A DNA stretch of 64,000 nucleotides, from contig QHVH01000011.1 in NCBI GenBank assembly GCA_003222245.1, positions 1 through 64,000 of the forward strand. The letters run 5' to 3'. Below the pieces are notes generated by a model. That model did not search any database. It had not been told where the DNA came from and was given only the letters and a program-made list of their open reading frames with translations. Shown piece by piece: positions 1 through 8,832 of this stretch. Origin of the DNA: Blastocatellia bacterium AA13. GTDB taxonomy: Bacteria > Acidobacteriota > Blastocatellia > UBA7656. The position numbers and the translations under genes are program-made. Within the stretch, counting starts at the first letter, position 1. The number at the start of each line of letters is the position of its first letter.

Positions 1-222
1 CTGAATGCGATTGGAGGCGCCGCCCAGTATTACGCCCGCTGCATAGAAGAGGTGCTGGATGTGAACCTTCTGGAGCTCGGCATACCTGAAGCGATCTGGC
101 ATATTCGCGTCAAAGATTTCCCGGCCATTGTGACGATGGACGCGCATGGAAATTCTCTCCATTCGGATGTGGAAAATGCATCGTCGGTTATGCTCGAGAA
201 GCTCGCGGCCCCGGTTTTCTGA
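1..222 (+). CDS. Class I fumarate hydratase, C-terminal end (partial)
   Basis: The window opens inside a gene; the last 73 codons are visible and end in TGA. They read GGAAQYYARCIEEV, then LGIPEAIW and DFPAIVTMDAHGN. This matches the C-terminal (beta) part of iron-sulfur class I fumarases, which hydrate fumarate to malate in the TCA cycle. The catalytic and cluster-binding region lies upstream, outside the window, so activity cannot be judged. Tartrate dehydratase is a related alternative. The gene converges with the minus-strand genes that follow. Confidence 0.6.
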   Translation: MNAIGGAAQYYARCIEEVLDVNLLELGIPEAIWHIRVKDFPAIVTMDAHGNSLHSDVENASSVMLEKLAAPVF

Positions 223-257
223 GGCTTCCTATCCGCGTCTCAGCACCGGAACCAGGA

Positions 258-539
258 TCAAAAGAATCCTCCAAACAGAGCGGTGAACAGCTTGTCCGGT
301 GTCACATCGGGGTAATGAATTGTCGCCAGGTAGATCGATAAACCCGAGATCGCCAGTATGCTCTTGATCGCGAATTTCCTGCCGACCTGCCGATAACCGA
401 GAACGATGAATGGAAGATTGATGACTTTCTTTAAGGAATGGCCTTCCCATAATGGCGTACGCTCGTCGGTCTCGGTTTTGTTGATGTTATCGCGAATATA
501 ATTCGATGATTCGTTCGAGTGTGCGTGTACAAACCGCAC
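258..539 (-). CDS. Small hypothetical membrane protein (possible)
   Basis: A 93-codon open frame lies just downstream of the M64 peptidase gene and overlaps its 3' end by about 50 bp. The second half reads like real protein: a basic stretch (LGYRQVGRKFAIKS) leads into a hydrophobic segment (ILAISGLSIYLATI), which could be one membrane helix, and the chain ends in LFTALFGGFF. The only ATG lies inside the peptidase gene, so the true start may be a later non-ATG codon. I recognise no family. A second open frame at 229-450 in another frame has poorer composition and is probably its shadow. Confidence 0.35.
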   Translation of the reverse strand: MRFVHAHSNESSNYIRDNINKTETDERTPLWEGHSLKKVINLPFIVLGYRQVGRKFAIKSILAISGLSIYLATIHYPDVTPDKLFTALFGGFF

Positions 540-1887
540 AGAACACCTTGCCGCGGGTGAACATTATGCAGTCCACCTGAGGCCGATAATAGCCGCTGGC
601 TTCGTACATCGCGCCTTCAAACGCGCCGACTCTGCCTGCGTACTTTTCAGCGCCGAAAAGCTTCAATTCGAATTCGCGGTTCTCCCTGAAGAGAGCCTCC
701 ATCTCTTCCTCGGGCCGGTTCTCGGCGCGAATTTCCGCTCGCCGCTTGCCATACTCCCGCGAATGTTTTTCGAACTCCTCCTTTTGCCACGGAGTGGGCA
801 GCGGAGTATCGCTCGCAACCAGATCCTTCCACTTGAGATTCTTAGCATCGCCAAGCGCGGTGACATTCGCCTCCCAGGGCTCGATTCGATTAGCGGCGGG
901 CGCGTATGCAACGGGCGATGTGTAGTATTCGTCGGCCAACCCCGCGAAGTGATGCCCGAATTCGTGAACGAAGACATAGGGCGCCTGAGCGCTGTCAGCG
1001 GCGACCGTGCTGTAGAGGTTGAATATGCCGCCTCCTCCATAGGTCCTCGAGTTCGTAATTATCTCTATGAACTCGTAAGGCGCGAACGATGCAATGGTGC
1101 GCATCGCGCGGTTGTCAAAGGTAAGGACGTATCTCTCGGATCCGAAGGCGTCGTAGCTTGTTCCGAGCGGCGACTGGCGATAGACGCCGGTTGAGGGCCG
1201 CGAGATACCCGACTCGGCTGCCGGGGGACACAATCCCCAGATGTTGAAATCACCCCGGTGCTCCTTGAACGGCGATGTCGCGAATAAAATCTGGACAAGT
1301 CTACGCGCATCCTGTTCAAACTTCTTTGACTCCGCCGCGGTGTATCCATCGCCCATAATGAGAAAATCCACCTTGGTTGCCGGATCGCCGCTCTTCTGAA
1401 TTTCGAGCAGCGGAGCGGGGCGAGCCGCGGTGGAGCGGTCGATAAACTTATCGCTCGGATCGATCGATGTAGACCATATCTCTCGAAAGGCGTTGACGGC
1501 ATCGCGCTTCTTCAAAACGATTTGCACGGGCGAGGCGGGCGCTGGGAACCTCAACGACTCGTGAAAGGTGCGATTCGCGCTCTTTGCCTCGTCGGTTGTC
1601 TCCCATTCACCGTATACCGAAGCGAACCCGCGCGAGTAGACCATGCGATTGCTTGCGCGGTCGCGGACTTCAAAGATGTACTTGCCGAGATTCGTATCGT
1701 CGATCGGTTTATTGGGATTGCCTGACCACGGGAGCGGTTCGATCACTATGCGATCAACACTGAATAGTTCTTGCGACGAGTTTCCGGTGTGATAATAGTC
1801 AAGCCGCATCGTCCTGGGCGGCGCCGCTTGAGTTATGGATGCGAAGAGAAAAATGAGGAAGAGCGAGAGAAACGTGTATTGAATCAT
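487..1887 (-). CDS. Exported M64-family zinc metallopeptidase
   Basis: This 466-residue protein starts with a clear signal peptide (hydrophobic residues 4-20, cleavage near TQA-AP), so it acts outside the cytoplasm. Residues 308-322 carry the zinc-binding motif HEFGHHFAGLADEYY, the hallmark of peptidase family M64 (IgA-peptidase-like, related to metzincins). VDFLIMGDGYTAAE near residues 173-186 is the conserved start of the catalytic domain. The roughly 150 residues before it form a beta-rich N-terminal domain common in this family. Its substrate is unknown; a general role in degrading extracellular protein is inferred. It stands alone, divergent from nothing obvious and followed by a small possible ORF. 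Confidence 0.85.
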   Translation of the reverse strand: MIQYTFLSLFLIFLFASITQAAPPRTMRLDYYHTGNSSQELFSVDRIVIEPLPWSGNPNKPIDDTNLGKYIFEVRDRASNRMVYSRGFASVYGEWETTDEAKSANRTFHESLRFPAPASPVQIVLKKRDAVNAFREIWSTSIDPSDKFIDRSTAARPAPLLEIQKSGDPATKVDFLIMGDGYTAAESKKFEQDARRLVQILFATSPFKEHRGDFNIWGLCPPAAESGISRPSTGVYRQSPLGTSYDAFGSERYVLTFDNRAMRTIASFAPYEFIEIITNSRTYGGGGIFNLYSTVAADSAQAPYVFVHEFGHHFAGLADEYYTSPVAYAPAANRIEPWEANVTALGDAKNLKWKDLVASDTPLPTPWQKEEFEKHSREYGKRRAEIRAENRPEEEMEALFRENREFELKLFGAEKYAGRVGAFEGAMYEASGYYRPQVDCIMFTRGKVFCAVCTRTLERIIELYSR

Positions 1888-1934
1888 CAGCCGATTCTAG
1901 CATCGAGCGGTTGCTTTGCAGAACGGCGGGTTTG

Positions 1935-3173
1935 TTATTTCACCTTTATCACAAGCACCGTCAGATCATCGGCGGGACCGCCGCTGCCGGCGGAAAAATC
2001 GCGAACCGCCGCTGCTATGACCGCGCATATTTCAAGCGAGCTTTTGTTGCTTTCGGCTCTTACGACCTGTTCGAGCCGATCGAGTCCGAACGCATCGTCC
2101 GCCGCGTTGGTCGCCTCGGTGACTCCATCGGTGTACAGGACCAGAAGATCGCTCTTTCGAAAGTTGACCACCGATTCCGAGTATCGGGAGTCCTCGAATA
2201 TTCCGAGCGGCAGGCCGGCTTCCTCGAGCAGCTCACGCGTGCCGTCGGCGTGTAGAAGCAGCGGCGGATTGTGGCCCGCATTGATATACAACAGCCGCTT
2301 GTGTAAGGGATCGATCAAGCCATAAAAGGTCGTGATGAACCTGTCGCCCTGCGTCGTGTTGTAAACCAGGCTGTTGACCCTTGCCATCACGACTCTCATC
2401 GCGAATTCGTTCAAGACGGTTGCGTGAATGTGGGCGCGAAAGGACACCATTATGAGGGCCGCGGCAAGCCCTTTTCCCGAAACATCGGCGATCAGCACTC
2501 CAAAGCGGTCGGTGAGCGCGTCGAAGAAATCGAAGTAATCGCCTCCGACCTGGCGCACGGGGATGGTCATGCCAAAGATGTCGAAGCCCTCCAGACTCGG
2601 GAACGAGCGCGGCAAAAGGCTGTCGACGACCGTGCGCGCCAACTCCAGCTCGGTCTCGGCCATGTGCTGTTGAACAACTCGCGCGTGCAGCAGCGTTTGC
2701 TCAATCGCCGAGCCGGCCAGCGACGCGAACATGCTGAGCAACTGAACGTCGCGTTGACCATAGCTGTCAGCCTGGTCGGATTCGAGATTGATTGCCCCAA
2801 TTACTTCTCCGTCTCCGCGAATGATTGGAGCGGCGACCTCGGAGACCGTCTCGGTCCGCGCTCTCACATATCGAGTATCCTTGCGGACATCGTTAACAAA
2901 GACCCCGCGCTTATTTTCTATAGCCCAGCCGATTATCCCGTGGCCTGTTTCGACAAATGCTTCGCGCGGCATGTGACCGGGATAGCCCCTCACTTTCAGG
3001 CCGTTTACGACTCCGGTCGTGGGCTCTACGACACAGACCACGGCGGCGGAATAGTCGATCAACTGTTTCAACGAGTCTAGAATGGTATCCAGAACTTCAT
3101 CGAGATCGAGCGAGCTGCTGATCCTTCTTACTGCCTCCACCAGCGTATTGATTGTCTCGTCGCTTACCGGCAT
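1935..3173 (-). CDS. GAF-domain SpoIIE/PP2C serine phosphatase (RsbU-like)
   Basis: The protein has a GAF sensor domain (about residues 30-170 from the chosen start) followed by a SpoIIE-type PP2C phosphatase domain. The phosphatase motifs are all present: GGDYFDFF, VLIADVSGKGLAAA, NAGHNPPLLL, LYTDGVTEA and PADDLTVLVI, with the metal-binding aspartates intact. Such proteins dephosphorylate anti-sigma-factor antagonists in partner-switching stress control. No kinase or antagonist gene lies beside it. I chose the ATG at 3173 because AGGAG sits 5 bases upstream; the frame stays open to 3236 with a poorer start. The GAF ligand is unknown. Confidence 0.88.
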   Translation of the reverse strand: MPVSDETINTLVEAVRRISSSLDLDEVLDTILDSLKQLIDYSAAVVCVVEPTTGVVNGLKVRGYPGHMPREAFVETGHGIIGWAIENKRGVFVNDVRKDTRYVRARTETVSEVAAPIIRGDGEVIGAINLESDQADSYGQRDVQLLSMFASLAGSAIEQTLLHARVVQQHMAETELELARTVVDSLLPRSFPSLEGFDIFGMTIPVRQVGGDYFDFFDALTDRFGVLIADVSGKGLAAALIMVSFRAHIHATVLNEFAMRVVMARVNSLVYNTTQGDRFITTFYGLIDPLHKRLLYINAGHNPPLLLHADGTRELLEEAGLPLGIFEDSRYSESVVNFRKSDLLVLYTDGVTEATNAADDAFGLDRLEQVVRAESNKSSLEICAVIAAAVRDFSAGSGGPADDLTVLVIKVK

Positions 3174-3429
3174 CGCGCTCCTGTCGGACAATATTTGCAA
3201 AGCAGCTATGCTAGAGGCTGGCATGAACAATGGCAAGCTAAACGCAATGCGACGTCGCGCGCATTCGGAAGATCAGCGCAGCAGCGTGGTTAGGCCGATG
3301 GGGCCGTGGTTGACACCCGCCCGAATGGGCAAATAGAATACCCGCGAATCACACGAAACGCCGATCGGCGCTCTTACCAGATCAGGGCGTCCCTGCCGGT
3401 TCGATTAGCGTTGCGAGACGAGGAAAAAC

Positions 3430-4041
3430 GTGCGGCTTATTCCACGCGACGACAAGTATTTCAACATGCTGAATCAGCTTGCTTCCCGCGTAAAGGAAGG
3501 CGGCGAAGTATTCGTACAGCTCTTTCAGGATTACCCGAACCGTTCGTCCTACGCGGACAAGATAAAGGCCATCGAGGTCGCCTGCGACGAGCTATCGGCT
3601 CGCATCACTCAGAAACTTAACACCAGTTTTATTACTCCGATCGACCGGGAAGACATCTATCTGCTCACGACCGAGCTGGACGATGTGATCGATATGATTA
3701 ACGGACTCGCGCGGCGAATGCTCATTTATGACGTGACTAAGCCGCGAAACGACGCGATTCAGATAGCGGATGTTCTCGCCAACGCAACGGTTGAAATCGA
3801 ACGCGCGTTTACGATGCTGGAGCATCGCGAGAATTTCAAGGAACAGCTTCAGGCAATAGGCGCCCTCGAGAAGCAGGCCGATCAACTCTATAGCGAAGCC
3901 GTCTCGCGGCTCTTCAAGGAAGAGAAAGATCCGATCGAGGTCATCAAGTGGGTGTCGATCTACGAATCGCTCGAGAACTCGGTCGATCGCTGCAAGGACG
4001 TCGCCGAAGCGCTTGAAGCCGTCGTCGTCAAGAACAAATAG
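3430..4041 (+). CDS. DUF47 (PhoU-like) phosphate transport accessory protein
   Basis: This 203-residue, all-alpha protein matches the DUF47 family of PhoU-like helical bundles. Typical family features are MRLIPRDDKYF at the start, the acidic ELDDVIDMINGLARRM helix that binds metal clusters in PhoU relatives, and ESLENSVDRCKDVAEALE near the end. DUF47 genes usually sit before a Pit transporter and are thought to regulate it, which is the arrangement here (pit starts 117 bp downstream). The start is GTG at 3430, preceded by a purine-rich GAGGAAAA site. It is expected to be cytoplasmic. Confidence 0.9.
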   Translation: MRLIPRDDKYFNMLNQLASRVKEGGEVFVQLFQDYPNRSSYADKIKAIEVACDELSARITQKLNTSFITPIDREDIYLLTTELDDVIDMINGLARRMLIYDVTKPRNDAIQIADVLANATVEIERAFTMLEHRENFKEQLQAIGALEKQADQLYSEAVSRLFKEEKDPIEVIKWVSIYESLENSVDRCKDVAEALEAVVVKNK

Positions 4042-4158
4042 AACAAACAATACTCGCCAAGAAACTCCCCTCATGCCTACTAATAGCTTTTACTCACTGC
4101 AATTCACTCGATTCGCTTTAATCAATCCTGAAGTCATAGCAAGACGAGGTCCCTCGCG

Positions 4159-5190
4159 ATGACAGCCGCTCTATTCTTTGTCGTGCTGATCGTCGCGGTC
4201 GCCCTGGTATTCGATTTCGTCAATGGCTGGCACGACGCCGCAAACTCCATCGCGACCGTTGTGTCGACCCGCGTCCTTTCGCCGGGCATCGCGGTACTCT
4301 GGGCGGCCTTTTTCAACTTCATCGCGTTCGCTGTCTTCGGAACGCGCGTAGCAAAGACGGTCGCCGGAGATATGATCAACATCCAAGCAATCGCCGAACA
4401 ATGGCGCCTCTGGGTGTTGTTATGCGCCGTCGCGGGCGCGATCGTGTGGAATGTAATAACGTGGTATTACGGGCTTCCATCCAGCTCGTCGCATGCGCTT
4501 GTAGGCGGCTACGCCGGGGCAGCGCTGGCGGCGCGCGGAGGCTATGAGGGCCTCTTCTTCGCCTCGGGATGGATTAAGACGATTTCGTTCATTTTCATTT
4601 CACCGCTTGTTGGAATGCTGCTCGGCTTTACATTCATGGCAGCGATACTATGGATCTTCCGGAATCATCTCCCGGAACAGGTCGATAAGCTCTTTCGAAA
4701 ACTGCAGCTCCTTTCCGCGGCTCTTTTCAGCCTTGGCCACGGAGGAAACGACGCCCAAAAGACGATGGGAATAATCGCGGCGGTGCTGGTCGCTTCTAAT
4801 TTTAATCCCGGGGCTCACCAGCAGATTCCACTGTGGGTAGTGCTGGCCTGCCATACCGCCATAGGCCTCGGGACTATGTCCGGCGGCTGGCGCATCGTGC
4901 ATACGATGGGATCGCGAATAACAAAGCTGAAGCCCGTGGGCGGATTCGCGGCCGAAACCGCGGGCGCGACGGCGATCTTTATATCTACATACGGCGGCAT
5001 TCCGGTAAGCACCACTCACACGATCACTGGCGGCATTGTCGGCGTGGGAGCTACCCGCAGGTTATCGGCCGTTCGGTGGGGAATCGCGGGCCGGGTGGTG
5101 TGGGCGTGGGTGCTCACGATTCCGCTTTCGGCGTTGATTGCGGCGCTTCTCTTCTATGCTGTGGCGGCAGGCTACAAGCTCCTGAGTTGA
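4159..5190 (+). CDS. pit: Low-affinity inorganic phosphate transporter, Pit family
   Basis: A 343-residue polytopic membrane protein of the PiT family, which imports (metal-)phosphate using ion gradients. Both halves of the inverted-repeat family signature are visible: DFVNGWHDAANSIATVVSTR near residues 15-34, and HGGNDAQKTMGII near residue 193. GLPSSSSHALVGG and PVSTTHTITGG are the matching paired loop motifs. About ten hydrophobic segments are apparent. The length is on the short side for the family but no segment appears missing. It probably forms an operon with the upstream DUF47 gene. The gene symbol is used at family level. Confidence 0.92.
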   Translation: MTAALFFVVLIVAVALVFDFVNGWHDAANSIATVVSTRVLSPGIAVLWAAFFNFIAFAVFGTRVAKTVAGDMINIQAIAEQWRLWVLLCAVAGAIVWNVITWYYGLPSSSSHALVGGYAGAALAARGGYEGLFFASGWIKTISFIFISPLVGMLLGFTFMAAILWIFRNHLPEQVDKLFRKLQLLSAALFSLGHGGNDAQKTMGIIAAVLVASNFNPGAHQQIPLWVVLACHTAIGLGTMSGGWRIVHTMGSRITKLKPVGGFAAETAGATAIFISTYGGIPVSTTHTITGGIVGVGATRRLSAVRWGIAGRVVWAWVLTIPLSALIAALLFYAVAAGYKLLS

Positions 5191-5747
5191 GCTTCTTCAG
5201 GAAGCCGAGTGAATTTTGTTCAGGTCAGTTTAAGAGCGCGGATGAAGCTCAGCATTACTGCACAAGCAGCGATACGCCGGCAGACAAGGCCCAAAAAGAT
5301 TTATTGTTGACACCCCTCCCCGTCCAATGTTACAAGGGTACAGGGCTTAAGAGCGATTAGAGATCACGCTATATCCGCTTGAAGGTCCTCATCAAGTTCC
5401 CCCGCACAACAAGTCCTGCCCCTAAGACAGTTCGTCATTCTGTCGTTGTTTCGAATTACAAGTTGTTTCTCTCAGAAGGACCCTTTGACCCTTGCGATCT
5501 GTTCGCGCGTCAAGTGAAAGGTCTGAAGGATGAATTGACCTCGAACTCGCGCGCTCTTGCTTCTGAGCTGTGACGGCAAGGTTCTCCGGGGAGAGCCCAG
5601 GCGCTCAGGCAAAGCGCTGACTCCTCGAGAGCTCCGTGAGGCCCTGAACAATGCCGGCGGAAACCGCAGGCTGAAGCCCAGAAGCAATGACCGGACTGCA
5701 AGAGGACCCCATAACCAGACAAGAGACTGGCGCGATTTGGAATAGAT
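5191..5747 (+). other. 557-bp intergenic region before pilB
   Basis: No convincing gene is found here. Short open frames on both strands have compositions typical of shadows. A TTGACA hexamer at 5307-5312 would fit a -35 box, but the hexamer 17 bp later (TTACAA) is a poor -10, so no promoter is claimed. A small hairpin (GCGCT/AGCGC) lies near 5607. The region presumably holds the pilB promoter and a long 5' leader. The pilB start has only a weak ribosome-binding site (TTGGAATAGAT). Confidence 0.4.
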
Positions 5748-7490
5748 ATGTCGGCTAAACTTGGAGAGGTCCTTTTAAAAGAAAATCTGATCACACCCCA
5801 GCAGCTCAAAGAGGCGCTCGATTTCCAGAGGATCAACGGCGGGCGGCTCGGATCGACGCTGGTAAAACTGGGGATACTTTCAGACGAAGAGGTCACGGCC
5901 GTCCTGAGCCGCCAATACGGCGTGCCTTCGGTCAATCTCGATCTCTTCGAGGTTGATTCGGCCGCCGTTTCGCTGGTACCGCAAGAGACCGCCGAACGTT
6001 ACTCAGTGCTTCCTCTGTCGCGCGTGGGATCAACGCTGACCCTGGCAATGATCGATCCCACTAATGTGTTTGCGATCGACGATATCAAGTTTATGACCGG
6101 GCTCTCGGTTGAGCCCGTCGTGGTGAGCGAGCCCGCTCTCGCGCTCGCAATTTCGAAATATTACGGAACCTCGCGAGAGATCGAATTGGCGCGGGTCATG
6201 GAAGACCTCGTCGCCGAATCCACCAACCAGAACGTCTACGGCGAAGACCTCGAAGACGTCGAGCTCGAAGACCTTGAGGAAGAGATCGATCTCGAGAACC
6301 TTGAGCGAATGGCCGACGACGCGCCGGTCGTCAAGCTGGCTAACGTCGTAATGGTAGACGCCCTGCGACGGGCGGCGTCCGATATTCACGTCGAACCGTA
6401 TGAACGCGAGTTCAGAATCCGCTTCCGGATGGACGGAGTGCTGCACAACATAATGTCTCCGCCGCTCAAGATGAGGGATGCGCTCACGTCGCGCCTGAAG
6501 ATCATGGCGCGGCTCGACATTGCCGAAAAGCGTTTACCGCAGGACGGGCGAATCAAGATAAGAGTGAAACTCGACGGACGTTCCAGAGAACTTGACCTCC
6601 GCGTATCGACGCTGCCGACGATCTACGGTGAAAAGATCGTGATGAGGTTGCTCGACAAAGAAAACCTCCGGCTGGACATGACTCAACTCGGTTTCGAGTC
6701 CGAAAGCCTCGTAAAATTCAAACGAAACATCTCACGGCCTTACGGAATGGTGCTGGTGACCGGCCCAACGGGTTCGGGAAAGACTTCGACTCTCTATTCG
6801 GCCCTTCAAAGTCTCAACACGATCGACACGAACATCATGACCGCCGAGGACCCGGTCGAATTCAATCTCGCCGGGATTAATCAGGTTCAGATGAAGGAGT
6901 CGATCGGGCTCAACTTCGCCGCGGCGCTTCGTTCATTCCTGCGCCAGGACCCGAACATCATAATGGTCGGCGAAATTCGAGACTTCGAAACCGCCGAGAT
7001 TGCCGTCAAAGCCGCATTAACCGGCCACCTCGTCTTGTCGACGCTTCACACGAACGACGCGCCTTCCACGATAAGCCGATTGATGAACATGGGCATTGAG
7101 CCATTTCTGGTCGCAACATCCGTGAATCTTATTCAGGCGCAGAGACTCGTTCGCAAAATTTGCAAAGAGTGCAAGACCGAATTGCACGTGCCCATTGAAG
7201 CGCTGGTTGACGTCGGTTTTAATGCCAGCGAGTCAAAGGAGATTCAGGCTTACAAAGGAATGGGATGCGCGGCCTGTAACAATACGGGCTACAAAGGCCG
7301 TGTCGGTTTGTACGAGGTTATGGAAGTAACCGACGAGCTGCGCGAACTGATCCTCGTGGGCGCATCGGGGCTCGAGCTGCGACGCAAGGCAATGGAAGAG
7401 GGAATGTTGACGCTGAGAATGAGCGGTCTTGAGAAGATTCGCCGCGGACTGACCACCGTGGAAGAAGTAGTTCGAGAAACCGTGAAGTAA
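5748..7490 (+). CDS. pilB: Type IV pilus assembly ATPase PilB
   Basis: This 580-residue protein powers pilus extension. The N-terminal MshEN/GspE domain (SAKLGEVLLKENLITPQQL, residues 2-20) is a known c-di-GMP or platform-binding module in this family. An acidic stretch (about residues 163-185, EDLEDVELEDLEEEIDLENL) links to the ATPase core. Walker A is GPTGSGKT at 339-346, followed by the Asp box (MTAEDPVE), Walker B (NIIMVGEIRD) and the His box (LSTLHTNDA). Two CxxC pairs (KICKEC near 472 and GCAAC near 508) form the zinc-binding site typical of PilB/GspE and absent from PilT. It heads the pilB-pilT-pilC cluster. Confidence 0.95.
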   Translation: MSAKLGEVLLKENLITPQQLKEALDFQRINGGRLGSTLVKLGILSDEEVTAVLSRQYGVPSVNLDLFEVDSAAVSLVPQETAERYSVLPLSRVGSTLTLAMIDPTNVFAIDDIKFMTGLSVEPVVVSEPALALAISKYYGTSREIELARVMEDLVAESTNQNVYGEDLEDVELEDLEEEIDLENLERMADDAPVVKLANVVMVDALRRAASDIHVEPYEREFRIRFRMDGVLHNIMSPPLKMRDALTSRLKIMARLDIAEKRLPQDGRIKIRVKLDGRSRELDLRVSTLPTIYGEKIVMRLLDKENLRLDMTQLGFESESLVKFKRNISRPYGMVLVTGPTGSGKTSTLYSALQSLNTIDTNIMTAEDPVEFNLAGINQVQMKESIGLNFAAALRSFLRQDPNIIMVGEIRDFETAEIAVKAALTGHLVLSTLHTNDAPSTISRLMNMGIEPFLVATSVNLIQAQRLVRKICKECKTELHVPIEALVDVGFNASESKEIQAYKGMGCAACNNTGYKGRVGLYEVMEVTDELRELILVGASGLELRRKAMEEGMLTLRMSGLEKIRRGLTTVEEVVRETVK

Positions 7491-7530
7491 CAGCGCGCCG
7501 CGGCGCTCAAGTTACGCGTCGGGAGGTAGC

Positions 7531-8715
7531 ATGGCGGAAGTTGCACTGAGTGAGTTGCTGAAGAAGCTAATCGAGCTTAACGGCTCTGACCTTCACATAA
7601 CGACCAATTCACCGCCGATGGTGAGAATCCACGGGGTGTTGAGATCTCTCGAATACGGCGACATGACTCCGGCGGAAACCAAGCAACTCGCGTATTCGGT
7701 TCTTACCGACGCGCAGAAGCACAGGTTTGAAGAGACGCTGGAGCTCGACTTCTCCTTCGGAATCAAAGGGCTCTCCCGTTTCCGCGCCAATATATTCAAT
7801 CAGCGCGGAGCCGTCGGCTGCGTGTTCCGTACCATCCCGTACGAGATTCGCTCTTTCGAGGATCTCGGGCTGCCAACCGTCGTTCATCGGCTCTGCGAAA
7901 AACCAAGAGGATTAGTGCTCGTCACCGGGCCTACCGGCTCCGGCAAGTCTACGACGCTGGCAGCGATGCTGGACAAGATAAATCGCGACCGGCACGAGCA
8001 CATTATCACCGTCGAGGATCCCATCGAATACCTGCACGCCCACAAAGGCTGCATCGTGAATCAACGCGAGGTTCACGGCGATACGCATTCGTTCGCGAAC
8101 GCGCTCAGAGCCGCTCTGCGACAAGATCCCGATATCGTGCTCATCGGAGAAATGAGAGACCTCGAGACTACCGAAACGGCGCTTAGAATCGCGGAAACAG
8201 GCCATCTTACGTTTGCGACATTGCATACGAATTCGGCCGTCTCATCGATCAATCGCGTCATCGACATCTTTCCCGCGCACCAGCAGGCCCAGATTCGAAC
8301 GCAGCTCTCGATGGTGCTCGAAGGAATCCTGACACAATCGTTGATTCCCAAAGCGAATGGACAGGGCCGCAGCCTGTCAATGGAGATCCTCGTGCCCAAC
8401 GCCGCTATCAGAAACCTGATCCGCGAGGACAAAGTTCACCAGATTTATTCGACCATGCAAACCGGCCAGGAAAAATACGGGATGCAGACATTCAATCAAT
8501 CCCTGGCGATGCTTTATTTCAAGAAGCAAATCACGCTCGAGATGGCATTATCTCGCTCGTCCAACGTAGACGAGCTCCAGGATTTGATCAGCCGCGGAGC
8601 CGCGGCGCTGCAAAGCGGCCAGTCGCCGGTCGGCGCTGCCGGCACGCCAAACCCGGGCCGCGGGCCTGGGCAACCGCAACGGCCAATGGCGCCTTTTGGA
8701 CGAGTAGGAAAATGA
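7531..8715 (+). CDS. pilT: Twitching motility/pilus retraction ATPase PilT
   Basis: A 394-residue hexameric ATPase for type IV pilus retraction. Walker A is GPTGSGKS at residues 133-140, Walker B is DIVLIGEMRD, and the His box is FATLHTNSAVSSINR. The PilT-specific motif AIRNLIRED is present near residue 291, which separates it from PilB. It lacks the zinc CxxC pairs. The C-terminal 40 residues are a Gly/Pro-rich tail (GAAGTPNPGRGPGQPQRP) not needed in typical PilT and probably disordered. It starts 40 bp after pilB with a strong GGGAGG site, so the two are likely co-transcribed. Confidence 0.95.
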   Translation: MAEVALSELLKKLIELNGSDLHITTNSPPMVRIHGVLRSLEYGDMTPAETKQLAYSVLTDAQKHRFEETLELDFSFGIKGLSRFRANIFNQRGAVGCVFRTIPYEIRSFEDLGLPTVVHRLCEKPRGLVLVTGPTGSGKSTTLAAMLDKINRDRHEHIITVEDPIEYLHAHKGCIVNQREVHGDTHSFANALRAALRQDPDIVLIGEMRDLETTETALRIAETGHLTFATLHTNSAVSSINRVIDIFPAHQQAQIRTQLSMVLEGILTQSLIPKANGQGRSLSMEILVPNAAIRNLIREDKVHQIYSTMQTGQEKYGMQTFNQSLAMLYFKKQITLEMALSRSSNVDELQDLISRGAAALQSGQSPVGAAGTPNPGRGPGQPQRPMAPFGRVGK

Positions 8716-8832
8716 AACGCAATAGGTGCAAGGGCGAAGCGGGCGCCTTCGCCGCTCCAGCACCCCGATGCGTCAGCGGTGCCCCCGCGGATCGAACAGT
8801 TGTCAGAGAAGAGCTTTCAGTGAGGGTCTAAA

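Noticed and set aside
5307..5335. TTGACA with 17-bp spacing as a pilB promoter
   Set aside because: The would-be -10 (TTACAA) matches only two of six positions and the leader would be over 400 bases.
5600..5640. Glycine-riboswitch-like CTCAGGCAAA text before pilB
   Set aside because: Only this short string fits; the matching GCCGAAGG core and the second aptamer are missing, and the pilB operon is not a glycine target. Probably a chance hairpin.
5510..5935. Minus-strand open frame of 141 codons overlapping the start of pilB
   Set aside because: It runs antisense to the well-supported PilB coding region with Ser/Arg-rich composition typical of shadow frames.
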